From Halogranum gelatinilyticum (GTDB taxonomy: Archaea; Halobacteriota; Halobacteria; Halobacteriales; Haloferacaceae), in the NCBI RefSeq assembly GCF_900103715.1, contig NZ_FNHL01000001.1, forward strand, positions 477,295-541,294: a stretch of 64,000 nt of DNA, read 5' to 3'. Below the pieces are notes generated by a model. It saw only the letters and a program-made list of their open reading frames with translations. It was not told where the DNA came from and ran no database searches. The position numbers and the translations under genes are program-made. The stretch's first letter is position 1. The number at the start of each line of letters is the position of its first letter. This document shows, piece by piece, positions 1-7,728 of this stretch.

Positions 1-142
1 TGTGTACTCTTGTCACGGAGCTTTCAGACGTACACCCACAGCAGCGCGTGGGACGGGGGACGGACACCTCAAGACGACTATAGAGGGCTTCTGTGTGGAT
101 ATTTCCCGAAGAACCCCGCCGGACGACCGCGGCAAACGGGCG

Positions 143-150
143 GATTTTAG
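143..150 (+). promoter_or_regulatory. TATA-like box of gapA
   Basis: The AT-rich stretch GATTTTAG stands alone in GC-rich DNA, with its centre about 29 bases before the chosen gapA ATG at 176. That spacing predicts a leaderless or nearly leaderless transcript, the usual haloarchaeal arrangement. It also argues against the upstream in-frame extension to base 2 being translated. Confidence 0.5.
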
Positions 151-175
151 TAGTTCGAAGGCAAATCACTCGGAT

Positions 176-1222
176 ATGAGTGAAAAATCGTACCTCGACG
201 CAGGCGACGTCGCCGACGACGAAGTCGTCCGTGTCGGACTGAACGGCTTCGGCCGCATCGGCCGCAACGTCTTCCGTGCTGTGCTCGAGGACCCGCGCAT
301 CGAACTCGCGGGCATCAACGACGTGATGGACTTCGAGGACATGGAGTATCTCGCGAAGTACGACACCGTCATGGGCGAACTCGCGGGTGTCGAACTCGAA
401 GACGAACATCTGACTATCGGCGGCACGTCGGTCCCGCTGTTCAACGAGCAGAGTCCCGCCGAACTGCCGTGGGACGAACTCGACGTCGACGTCGCTCTGG
501 AGTGTACGGGTATCTTCCGGACGTTCGACGACGCGAGCGAGCATCTGAAGGGCGGCGCGGACAAGGTCGTCATCTCGGCCCCGCCGAAGGGTGACAAGCC
601 CGTCAAGCAGCTCGTCTACGGCGTCAACCACGACGAGTACGACGGCGAGGACGTCGTCTCCAACGCCTCCTGTACGACCAACAGCGTCACACCGGTCGCG
701 AAGGTGCTCGACGAGCAGTTCGGCATCAACTCCGGCCTGCTGACGACGGTTCACGCCTACACGGGCAGCCAGAACCTCATCGACGGCCCGAAGGGCAAGA
801 AGCGTCGTGGCCGCGCCGCCGCCGAGAACATCGTCCCGACGACGACCGGTGCCGCACAGGCCGCCACCGAGATTCTCCCGCAGCTCGACGGCAAGCTCGA
901 CGGGATGGCGATCCGTGTTCCTGTCCCGAACGGCTCCATCACGGAACTCGTCGTCGACCTCGAGGGCAACCCGAGTGCCGAAGAGATCAACGAGGCCTTC
1001 CGCGACGCCGCGGACAACGAACTCGCCGGCGTCCTCGGCTACACGGACGACGAGGTCGTCTCCTCGGACATCCTCGGCTGGCCGTTCTCGTCCACTGTGG
1101 ACCTCCAGTCGACGAACGTCGTCAACGACGGCGAGATGGCGAAGATCCTCACCTGGTACGACAACGAGTACGGCTTCTCGAACCGGATGCTCGACATGGC
1201 GTCGTTCGTCAAGTCCGAGTAA
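176..1222 (+). CDS. gapA: Glyceraldehyde-3-phosphate dehydrogenase, bacterial type I
   Basis: 348 aa. It oxidises glyceraldehyde 3-phosphate to 1,3-bisphosphoglycerate with a nicotinamide cofactor, in the cytosolic lower glycolytic / Entner-Doudoroff branch. The Rossmann motif GFGRIGR lies at residues 24-30, the active-site Cys166 is in ASCTTN and His193 is in TVHAYTG, all as in the classical NAD-type enzyme. The open frame runs back to base 2, but that part has no family similarity. The ATG at 176 gives the usual length and sits at leaderless distance from a TATA-like box. pgk, the next enzyme of the pathway, follows after 123 bases on the same strand. In Haloferax volcanii this paralogue is assigned the catabolic role (from memory). 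The archaeal-type enzyme gapB lies 2.5 kb away on the other strand. Confidence 0.96.
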   Translation: MSEKSYLDAGDVADDEVVRVGLNGFGRIGRNVFRAVLEDPRIELAGINDVMDFEDMEYLAKYDTVMGELAGVELEDEHLTIGGTSVPLFNEQSPAELPWDELDVDVALECTGIFRTFDDASEHLKGGADKVVISAPPKGDKPVKQLVYGVNHDEYDGEDVVSNASCTTNSVTPVAKVLDEQFGINSGLLTTVHAYTGSQNLIDGPKGKKRRGRAAAENIVPTTTGAAQAATEILPQLDGKLDGMAIRVPVPNGSITELVVDLEGNPSAEEINEAFRDAADNELAGVLGYTDDEVVSSDILGWPFSSTVDLQSTNVVNDGEMAKILTWYDNEYGFSNRMLDMASFVKSE

Positions 1223-1312
1223 TCCGCGCACCCGACTTTTCCGCTTTTCCACCCCCGAGCCGACGGTATCGCTCTCGAGACACCGTGAGATAGTCCTCGC
1301 CCGTTTCGGCCA

Positions 1313-1321
1313 CGACTAAGT
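1313..1321 (+). promoter_or_regulatory. TATA-like box of pgk
   Basis: The sequence GACTAAGTG lies about 28 bases before the pgk ATG. It suggests that pgk has its own leaderless promoter in addition to any read-through from gapA. Confidence 0.4.
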
Positions 1322-1345
1322 GCGTCGCTCTCGTCAAATCGCGTA

Positions 1346-2554
1346 ATGACGTTCAAGACGCTCGACGACCTCGACGCCGGACAGCGCGTCCTCGTCCGCC
1401 TCGACCTCAACTCCCCCGTCGAGGACGGCGAAGTGCAGGACAACCGCCGGTTCGACCGCCACGCGACGACGGTGCAGGAACTCGCCGACCGCGGCGACAG
1501 AGTCGTCCTGATGGCCCACCAGGGCCGTCCCGGCGGCGACGACTTCGTCTCGCTCGAACAGCACGCCGACATCCTCGCGGGCCACATCGGAATGGATGTC
1601 AAGTTCGTCGCCGACACCTACGGCGACGAGGCAATCGAGGCCATCCGCGGGCTGGAAGCAGGTGAAGTCCTCCTCCTCGAAAACACCCGGATGCTCGACG
1701 AGGAACTGCCCGAGGAAGACCCGGAGGTCAAAGCTGAGACCGAGTTCGTGCAGACTCTCTCGCAGGAGTTCGACGCCTACGTCAACGACGCCTACTCGGC
1801 AGCCCACCGCAAGCACGCCTCGCTCGTCGGCTTCCCGCTCGTCCTTCCCAGCTATGCGGGCCGCGTCATGGAGTCGGAGTACGAGGCCAACTCCTCCATC
1901 GCGACCCAGGAGTTCGAGGGCGACGTGACGATGGTCGTCGGCGGCACGAAGGCTACCGACGTCATCGGCGTGATGAACGCACTCGACGAGAAGGTCGACC
2001 AGTTCCTGCTCGGCGGCATTGCGGGCGAACTCTTCCTCCGCGCTGCGGGTCACGAGGTCGGCTACGACGTCGGCGGCATGGACCTCTTCGACGACCAGTG
2101 GGAGGCGAACGAGGACCTCATCCGGAGCATTCTCGACGAGAAGGGTGACCAGATCGTCCTCGCGACCGACCTCGCCTACGAGGACGACAACGACGAGCGC
2201 GCCGAGGTTCCGGTCGCCAACATCACCGAGAAGGATACCGGCTACCTCGACGTCGGCAGCGACACCGTCGCGACCTACACGCCCTACATCCACGACTCCG
2301 AGGCCGTCTTCGTCAAGGGCGCGCTGGGTCTGTTCGAGGACGAGCGGTTCGCCGTCGGCACCGTGGGCGTGCTCGAAGCCATCGCCGAGACCGACTGCTT
2401 CTCCGTCGTCGGCGGCGGCGACACCTCCCGCGCCATCGAGATGTACGGCATGAGCGAGGACGACTTCTCGCACGTCTCCATCGCGGGCGGGGCCTACATC
2501 CGCGCGATGACAGGTGAGTCGCTGCCAGCCGTCGAACTGCTGCAGTCGAACTGA
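1346..2554 (+). CDS. pgk: Phosphoglycerate kinase
   Basis: 402 aa, the normal full length. It interconverts 1,3-bisphosphoglycerate + ADP and 3-phosphoglycerate + ATP in the cytosol. The substrate-binding N-terminal strand (RLDLNSPV, residues 18-25) replaces the usual RxDFNVP as in other haloarchaea. GGTKATD near residue 197 and the nucleotide-loop GGGDTSRA near residue 356 are diagnostic. It is paired with gapA, the preceding enzyme, on the same strand. The large reverse-strand frame over the same bases has no recognisable domain and is a codon-bias shadow. Confidence 0.97.
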   Translation: MTFKTLDDLDAGQRVLVRLDLNSPVEDGEVQDNRRFDRHATTVQELADRGDRVVLMAHQGRPGGDDFVSLEQHADILAGHIGMDVKFVADTYGDEAIEAIRGLEAGEVLLLENTRMLDEELPEEDPEVKAETEFVQTLSQEFDAYVNDAYSAAHRKHASLVGFPLVLPSYAGRVMESEYEANSSIATQEFEGDVTMVVGGTKATDVIGVMNALDEKVDQFLLGGIAGELFLRAAGHEVGYDVGGMDLFDDQWEANEDLIRSILDEKGDQIVLATDLAYEDDNDERAEVPVANITEKDTGYLDVGSDTVATYTPYIHDSEAVFVKGALGLFEDERFAVGTVGVLEAIAETDCFSVVGGGDTSRAIEMYGMSEDDFSHVSIAGGAYIRAMTGESLPAVELLQSN

Positions 2555-2567
2555 GGATAGCGAGCAG

Positions 2568-2861
2568 TCAGTCGTCGGCTGCAGTCTCCTTTTCCACACC
2601 CGCGAAGAACCCGCGGGCTGCGACGTACGCGCCGAAGAAGAACGGAATCGTGAGGACGAACGCGACGAAGCCGCCGTCGCCGTAGGTGGCGGTCGGTAGC
2701 TGATTCAGCGCGACGAACGTCACGAAGGCCATCACCGAGAGACCGCAGGCGGCGACGAAAGCCGGTGACAACGGGTCGTCGACGCCCGACGTGTCTGTTT
2801 GCGCGTCGTTGTCGTCCGCCGAACCCTCCTCGGTGTCGTGAGCTGGCGGCTGCACGGTCAC
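2568..2861 (-). CDS. Small two-helix membrane protein, paralogue B of a tandem pair
   Basis: 97 aa, function unknown. An acidic N-terminal tail of about 30 residues is followed by two predicted transmembrane helices (about residues 34-52 and 65-85), then a short charged tail. The second helix ends in GAYVAARGFFAG, which closely resembles GTFVAANGLFRG at the end of the upstream neighbour, and AxxQL follows the first helix in both. The two are therefore probably an ancient tandem duplication. The start codon overlaps the stop of the upstream gene by four bases (ATGA), indicating translational coupling. It converges on pgk with a 13-base gap. Confidence 0.75.
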   Translation of the reverse strand: MTVQPPAHDTEEGSADDNDAQTDTSGVDDPLSPAFVAACGLSVMAFVTFVALNQLPTATYGDGGFVAFVLTIPFFFGAYVAARGFFAGVEKETAADD

Positions 2862-3088
2862 TCGCCCTCCACCGCGCCACGGATTCCCCGGAACAGCCCG
2901 TTGGCAGCGACGAACGTACCGAGCGCGAACGCCAGTGATGTCCCGAGCGCGCCGGGTAACTCACCGCCGAGTATCGTCCAGCCGCCCATCGGCCGGGAGA
3001 GAAGCAGCTGTTCGAGGGCCGCGTAACACGACCAGCCGACGAGGAGGAGGCCGCCAGCGACTTCCAGTTCGGAGCGGGGGGTTGGCAT
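2858..3088 (-). CDS. Small two-helix membrane protein, paralogue A of a tandem pair
   Basis: 76 aa, function unknown. It has two hydrophobic segments (about residues 9-30 and 45-66) and almost no soluble part. The ATG at 3088 (start MPTPRSELE) was chosen because the longer frame upstream is low-complexity acidic sequence typical of an antisense shadow over the phosphodiesterase gene. It is the first gene of a two-gene unit with the related 97-aa protein. The divergent phosphodiesterase starts 73 bases away, so the two promoters share a short intergenic region. Confidence 0.7.
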   Translation of the reverse strand: MPTPRSELEVAGGLLLVGWSCYAALEQLLLSRPMGGWTILGGELPGALGTSLAFALGTFVAANGLFRGIRGAVEGE

Positions 3089-3160
3089 ACTTCGGCGTGC
3101 AGGCGGCGACGACTCGAAGCTTCCGGTGCGTTGATTGGTTCGGGGGTCGACGGTCGAGCC

Positions 3161-3652
3161 ATGCTCGTCGGACTCTGCTCGGACACCCACGACAACCTCG
3201 ACCTCGTCAATGCGGCAGTCGACTATTTCACCGAACAGGACGTCGACGCCGTCGTCCACTGCGGCGACATCGTCGCGCCCTTCTCGGCGACGCCGTTCGA
3301 CGCCGACTTCGAGTTCTACGCTGCCCGCGGTAACAACGACGGCGAGTGGGCACTGGCGAACGTCGTCGACGACTTCGGGACCTACCTCGGCGAGTTCGGC
3401 GCGCTCGAACTCGACGGCGTCGACGTCGCGGTCTACCACGGGACGAGCGAGGGCATCGTCGACGCGCTCGTCGCCAGCGGCGACTACGACTACGTCGTCC
3501 GGGGCCACACCCACCAGCGCGTCCACGAGGAGCGCGACGGGACGGTCCACGTCAACCCCGGCGGGCTGCCGATTTCGGGCGCGGACGACGACTACTCGGT
3601 CGCGACGCTCGACACGGAGACGGGCGACATCGACTTCCAGAAGATCGGCTGA
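3161..3652 (+). CDS. Metallophosphoesterase, YfcE / MJ0936 type
   Basis: 163 aa, the usual size for this compact calcineurin-like phosphodiesterase family. Metal-binding motifs are in order: SDTHDN (residues 7-12), CGDI, the GNND motif near residue 60, the YHGT strand, and RGHTHQR towards the C-terminus. The family hydrolyses phosphodiester bonds of small substrates with Mn or Ni; the natural substrate here is unknown. The ATG at 3161 places the first strand (MLVGLCSD) at the very N-terminus, as in characterised members, so the upstream in-frame TTG at 3131 is not needed. Confidence 0.9.
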   Translation: MLVGLCSDTHDNLDLVNAAVDYFTEQDVDAVVHCGDIVAPFSATPFDADFEFYAARGNNDGEWALANVVDDFGTYLGEFGALELDGVDVAVYHGTSEGIVDALVASGDYDYVVRGHTHQRVHEERDGTVHVNPGGLPISGADDDYSVATLDTETGDIDFQKIG

Positions 3653-3685
3653 GTCGGTCGCCGAGTCGGCGACCGGAAGGACAGT

Positions 3686-4765
3686 TCAGTCGTCGGCGTT
3701 GACGTCCCGCGGCGTGATGCGCTTGCGGATGCCGCCGAAGACGCTCTCCAGCCCGACGCCGAGGTTGTCGTCGGTCCGTTCCATGCTCTCGCGCTGGTCG
3801 GCCGCGTCCATGACAGCTCGAATAGCGTCGACGTTCTCGGGGATGACGTCGGACTCCTGGTGAATCGACTGGAAGAGATACAGGTCGTCGCCCTCCATCG
3901 AAATCGACTCGCCCCAGATGCAGTTCTCCCAGAGGTCGCCGCGGGGACGGCCGGTGTCCATCGCGAACTCTTTCAGCTGTCCCGTGCCGTCGATACCGGC
4001 GACGCCGGGGACGAGGAAGAGCCGCGACTCGTCGGAGAGGAGCTCGCGGACCTCCTCGGTGGTCGGCTCGGATTCGAGCGTGACGTTGACGCTGTGGAGA
4101 TGCATCAGCGTCGCGGGCACTTTGACGCCGACGGTGTCGATGTCCAGATCCGGGAAGATGGTGTTGACGTCGGGACCGTGGTGGGAGGGGACGGTGACGG
4201 GGTCGGGGAGGATGTCGTTGATGGGGCCGCGGGTCGCGTCGGCCGGGTCGCCGCCGCGACGGATGAGGGTGACCCGGGCCTTTTCGACGCCGAAGGTCTC
4301 CTGAAGGGGAGCCATCAGCCGAGAGAGACCGGTCGTGTTGCAGGAGACGACGCGGACGAACCGCACGTCGTCGGGGCGGGCGTTGTCGTAGTTGGCGCGG
4401 GCGTTGAAGCTCGCGTCGACCACGTCGGCGTCCTCGCCGCCCTGAAAGAGCGCGCGGGTGTCGTAGCGGTCGTAGAGTTCGCGGTTCTTCTCGCCGATGC
4501 CGGAGGGGGTGCAGTCGACGACGACGTCCGACTGGAGGACGAGGTCGTCGACCTCGCCCGCGAGGTCGATTCCGGCCTGACGGAAGGCGTCGGATTTGTC
4601 GGGGATGGCCGCGTAGAGCGGATATCCCTTCCGTACCGCGGCCTCGGCCTCGTAGTTCGGTCGGGTCTTGGCGACCCCGACCAGCTTCATGTCGGGTTGT
4701 GCTCGAACTGCGTCCGCAACGCGTTTGCCGATGGTCCCGTACCCGTTTACGCCGACCTTGATCAT
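3686..4765 (-). CDS. gapB: Glyceraldehyde-3-phosphate dehydrogenase, archaeal type II
   Basis: 359 aa. This is the archaeal-type GAPDH, only distantly related to the bacterial form encoded 2.5 kb upstream. The Rossmann motif GYGTIGKR lies at residues 8-15, the catalytic Cys142 is in VSCNTTGL, and HHGPD lies near residue 218. In haloarchaea the type II enzyme is associated with gluconeogenesis (NADPH-linked 1,3-BPG reduction), while type I serves catabolism. That is established for Haloferax and inferred here. A TrmB-like half-site pair lies 61 bases upstream of the start, in keeping with sugar control. It converges on the phosphodiesterase gene. Confidence 0.95.
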   Translation of the reverse strand: MIKVGVNGYGTIGKRVADAVRAQPDMKLVGVAKTRPNYEAEAAVRKGYPLYAAIPDKSDAFRQAGIDLAGEVDDLVLQSDVVVDCTPSGIGEKNRELYDRYDTRALFQGGEDADVVDASFNARANYDNARPDDVRFVRVVSCNTTGLSRLMAPLQETFGVEKARVTLIRRGGDPADATRGPINDILPDPVTVPSHHGPDVNTIFPDLDIDTVGVKVPATLMHLHSVNVTLESEPTTEEVRELLSDESRLFLVPGVAGIDGTGQLKEFAMDTGRPRGDLWENCIWGESISMEGDDLYLFQSIHQESDVIPENVDAIRAVMDAADQRESMERTDDNLGVGLESVFGGIRKRITPRDVNADD

Positions 4766-4825
4766 TTCGTCCGTCTCTGGACCATCGAGATAGATAGTTA
4801 TTCCGGAGATAAGGGTCCAGAAATT

Positions 4826-4841
4826 AACTCCGAGGCGAGTA
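4826..4841 (-). promoter_or_regulatory. TrmB-like operator upstream of gapB
   Basis: On the gapB strand the sequence reads TACT, seven bases, GAGTT. This differs by one base from the Halobacterium TrmB consensus TACT-N7/8-GAGTA. It lies just upstream of the likely gapB TATA box (TTATCT, about 4810-4815), the position reported for activation by TrmB in the absence of glucose. Function is inferred from motif and position only. Confidence 0.45.
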
Positions 4842-4981
4842 ACGGACGTGGATTTTTACGAATCCGGGTAACGGTGCCGCAGCCGTCACATTCCGGTCGG
4901 CGGAGACCGAGCGGTGGGGGCGACGGACGAGGCGACGACCGAGGCGGAACACCCTAATCTCGCGCCCGCGACTCGCCGTGT

Positions 4982-5953
4982 ATGAGCGACCACTCCGAGG
5001 CGGCACTCCGCGACGCCGCCGAGACCGCCATCCGCCAGTGCATGAACCTCCAGGCCGACGAGAGCTGCGTCGTCGTCACCGACGACAAGCGTCGGCCCAT
5101 CGGCGAGGCACTGTACGAGGTGGCGAGCGAGATCACGGCCGACGCGGCCATCCTCTGCTACCCGCCGGGCAGCCAGCACGGCGAGGAGCCACCCGCACCC
5201 GTCGCCGCCGCGATGGCTGAGGCCGACGTCTTTCTCGCCCCGACGACGAAGAGCCTGAGCCACACCCGCGCTCGCGGCGCGGCCAACGACGCCGGTGCGC
5301 GCGGCGCGACCCTGCCCGGCATCACCGAGGAGGTGATGGTAGTTGGTCTCGACGCCGACTACAGTGCCATCGCCCAACACTGCGACGACGTGCTCGAGCA
5401 GGTCCACGAGGCCGAGGAGATCCGCGTCACCACACCGAAGGGTACGGACATCACCTTCACGCCGGGCGACCGCGAGTGGTTCGCCGACACCGGGATGGTC
5501 CACGACCCCGGCGAGTTCTCGAACCTCCCTGCCGGCGAGGTGTTCGTGAGTCCCGAAGACGTCAACGGCACCTACGTCGTCGACGGGACGATGATGCCCT
5601 ACGGGCTCCTCGACGAGGGACAGGAGCTCCGCTTCGAGGTCGAAGACGGCTACGTCACCGAAATTAGCGACGACGAAGTCCGGAAACAGGTCGAGACGGC
5701 CGCCGAAGACGTCGGACAGGACGCTTACAACCTCGCGGAACTCGGCATCGGCACGAACGTCGGCGTCGACGAACTCGTCGGCTCGGTCCTGCTCGACGAG
5801 AAGGCCGCGGGCACGGTCCACATCGCCATCGGCGACGACGCCGGTATCGGCGGCGACACGGACGCCCCGCTGCATCTCGACGGGATTCTGACGGACCCGA
5901 CGGTCTATGCTGACGGCGAGGTCGTAGACCTCCCGACTGTCGAGCGGCCGTAG
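4982..5953 (+). CDS. M29-like metal-dependent aminopeptidase (AmpS/PepT-like)
   Basis: 323 aa. C-terminal motifs fit the clan of M29 leucyl aminopeptidases: LGIGTN, then DEK, TVHIAIGDD with His280, GGD and LHLDG with His298 and Asp300. These residues carry the metal pair in the family. The N-terminal half matches the substrate domain with many acidic replacements. A related branch of the same fold holds ring-cleaving dioxygenases, so peptide substrates are probable but not proven. The gene is divergent from gapB, with 216 bases between the starts. Haloarchaea commonly keep this gene beside gapB (from memory). Confidence 0.8.
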   Translation: MSDHSEAALRDAAETAIRQCMNLQADESCVVVTDDKRRPIGEALYEVASEITADAAILCYPPGSQHGEEPPAPVAAAMAEADVFLAPTTKSLSHTRARGAANDAGARGATLPGITEEVMVVGLDADYSAIAQHCDDVLEQVHEAEEIRVTTPKGTDITFTPGDREWFADTGMVHDPGEFSNLPAGEVFVSPEDVNGTYVVDGTMMPYGLLDEGQELRFEVEDGYVTEISDDEVRKQVETAAEDVGQDAYNLAELGIGTNVGVDELVGSVLLDEKAAGTVHIAIGDDAGIGGDTDAPLHLDGILTDPTVYADGEVVDLPTVERP

Positions 5954-6051
5954 ACCGCGAGACGGAGAGGAAATCGAACTGCCGCGGCCCTGAATCCGGA
6001 CCGACAACGATGGCGATTTTTCCGACTGAGTGCGACCGTTGAGCCTCTGGT

Positions 6052-6190
6052 GTGGCGCGTGGCTTCGCGCGGCTTTCATGCCGCGAAACACTCGTGCGAG
6101 GGACGACTGAGCGACTGGAAGGAGCGAAGGAGTCGGTTGGGGAGGGTGTGGCTGTCGCGGATGGGTGGACTTTCGAGGAATCCGAATCCA
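6052..6190 (+). repeat. Dispersed intergenic repeat, copy 1
   Basis: From about 6052 the sequence shares a long block with 37451-37680. It begins TGGCGCGTGGCTTCGCG, includes CTTTCATGCCGCG and GCGAAGGAGTCGGTTGGGGAGGG, and ends with a CTTTCGAG..GAATC block. This copy lacks the 80-base hairpin found inside copy 2. It fills most of the 327-base gap between the aminopeptidase and the next gene. No conserved reading frame explains the match, so a non-coding repeat (REP or miniature element) is likely. Confidence 0.7.
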
Positions 6191-6280
6191 ACGAGAATCG
6201 CAACAAGACGAGAAGCACAACGAGCAACCCCGGTAGGTTCGGGCCCCAAAGTATTCACAGCACCCATTCAAGCTCCGAGT

Positions 6281-6892
6281 ATGACTCCCCGACAGCGGTC
6301 GGTCCTCCTCATCACCATCGGGGCCGTTCTCGCGCTGAGTGCCGTCGCCCTCCCCAACCAGCTCCCTGTCCAACCCCACACGTGGCTCGGGTTCGCGTCG
6401 GTCTACCTCGTCACTGGCCTCCTCATCGAAGCACTTCGAACCGTCCGAACCCCCAACTCAGCCGACTTCCGAACCACTATCGCCGTTGCCCTCGTCGCGG
6501 TCGCGTTCCCGGTCGTCCTGCAGGTGTGGCCACTACACACCAACCCACTGCGGTCGCTGTCTGACCTGCCGACTGTCGCCCGCTCGTTCCAACTCCTCGT
6601 CCCGTACGCGATGGCACTCTCGACACCGCTCGGGGCGGCGACGACGGGGCGGAGACGGGCAGGTGTCGCGGGAGCGATTCTGGTCCCCTTCGTCCTCGCA
6701 ACGCTCGTCGGCATCGCCGAGGGCGGGGACTTCGGACCGATTTTCGCCGTCGGGTATCACCTGTTCTTCCTCGTCGTCGCCCTCGTCGCCGGTCTCCCGC
6801 TGTTCCTCTACGGTCGGACCCTCCGCGACTCGGACTCGCTACCGAGACCGAGTCGGTCGGAGCCGATGCATACCGCTACCGAGGAGTCCTGA
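6281..6892 (+). CDS. Multi-pass membrane protein of unknown function
   Basis: 203 aa with about six hydrophobic segments spread along the whole length (roughly residues 9-25, 32-50, 65-83, 103-120, 128-146 and 155-175) and a short Ser/Arg-rich cytoplasmic tail. I do not recognise a family. The ATG at 6281 was chosen because the upstream extension crosses the dispersed repeat and is basic and low-complexity. A TATA-like stretch (AAAGTATTC) lies about 30 bases before this ATG. The gene uses the same codon bias as its neighbours. Confidence 0.65.
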   Translation: MTPRQRSVLLITIGAVLALSAVALPNQLPVQPHTWLGFASVYLVTGLLIEALRTVRTPNSADFRTTIAVALVAVAFPVVLQVWPLHTNPLRSLSDLPTVARSFQLLVPYAMALSTPLGAATTGRRRAGVAGAILVPFVLATLVGIAEGGDFGPIFAVGYHLFFLVVALVAGLPLFLYGRTLRDSDSLPRPSRSEPMHTATEES

Positions 6893-6979
6893 CCTCCCCT
6901 ACAAAGCCAGTATGCCACACCGAACCGCACCGACACGCAAAGAAGCGGCTTTTTACGGCCTGACCGGATATGCACGTCC

Positions 6980-7642
6980 ATGAGCCATCCAGGTCCCGAC
7001 GCCGGCGAGCGCGTCGCCCTCGCCTGTCCGTCGTGTTCTCCCTACGAGGAGACCGTCCACGAGGTGTTGAAACCCGGCGGTCACGTGACCGTCCGGTGTA
7101 CCGACTGCAGCCACGTCCACAAGGAGAAGGTCACCATCGAGAAGACCGTCGAGACGGAGGTCATCGTCTCCCAGGAGGGTGACTCCTTCCGGACGACCGT
7201 CGACGTCCCCCAAGAGGAGACCCTCGCCGCCGGTGAGGAGTTCATCGTCGACACGCCCGAGGCAATCATGCAGGTGCGCATCACGTCGCTCGAAGTCGGC
7301 GAAGAACGGCGTGCCGACGAGGCCGACATCGAAGACATCGACACCATCTGGACCCGCGTCGTCGACAACGTCTCTGTCAACGTCACGGTCAACCCCAAGG
7401 AGGGAACCAAGGACCACACGAAGAGTCTGAAGGTGCAGGTCCCCGGCGACTACGAGTTCGTCATCGGCGAGACCGAGGAGTTCGGCGACGAGAAGTTCTA
7501 CGTGAAGGCCATCCAGGTCCGCAAGGACGCTCCGAGCTACCGTCACGGCAAGCTCGACCACGAGGGCGACATGGTCTACGCGAAGGACGTCAAGCGTCTC
7601 TACGGCACCGACAAGTCCACCTCCGCCTGGTCCGCCTGGTAA
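6980..7642 (+). CDS. HVO_0476-family zinc finger protein
   Basis: 220 aa, conserved in haloarchaea and of unknown function. Two CxxC pairs (Cys16/Cys19 and Cys40/Cys43) form an N-terminal zinc ribbon. The rest is a beta-rich acidic domain with a VRITSLEV strand near residue 100. The sequence GCTTTTTAC about 27 bases before the ATG is a good TATA-like box, so the transcript is probably leaderless. The gene lies between a membrane protein and two methyltransferase genes on the same strand. The family name is from memory. Confidence 0.8.
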   Translation: MSHPGPDAGERVALACPSCSPYEETVHEVLKPGGHVTVRCTDCSHVHKEKVTIEKTVETEVIVSQEGDSFRTTVDVPQEETLAAGEEFIVDTPEAIMQVRITSLEVGEERRADEADIEDIDTIWTRVVDNVSVNVTVNPKEGTKDHTKSLKVQVPGDYEFVIGETEEFGDEKFYVKAIQVRKDAPSYRHGKLDHEGDMVYAKDVKRLYGTDKSTSAWSAW

Positions 7643-7728
7643 CGTCGCTCGGTCTCTCGTCTCCGTGCAGCGTCCGGCACGACCCGTGAACTGTGGCACT
7701 TTTCTCCCCGCAGGCCGACCGCTGAGCC

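Noticed and set aside
2-175. N-terminal extension of gapA to base 2 (58 extra codons)
   Set aside because: The extra residues are not family-like, and a TATA-like box at 143-150 lies inside them, pointing to the ATG at 176.
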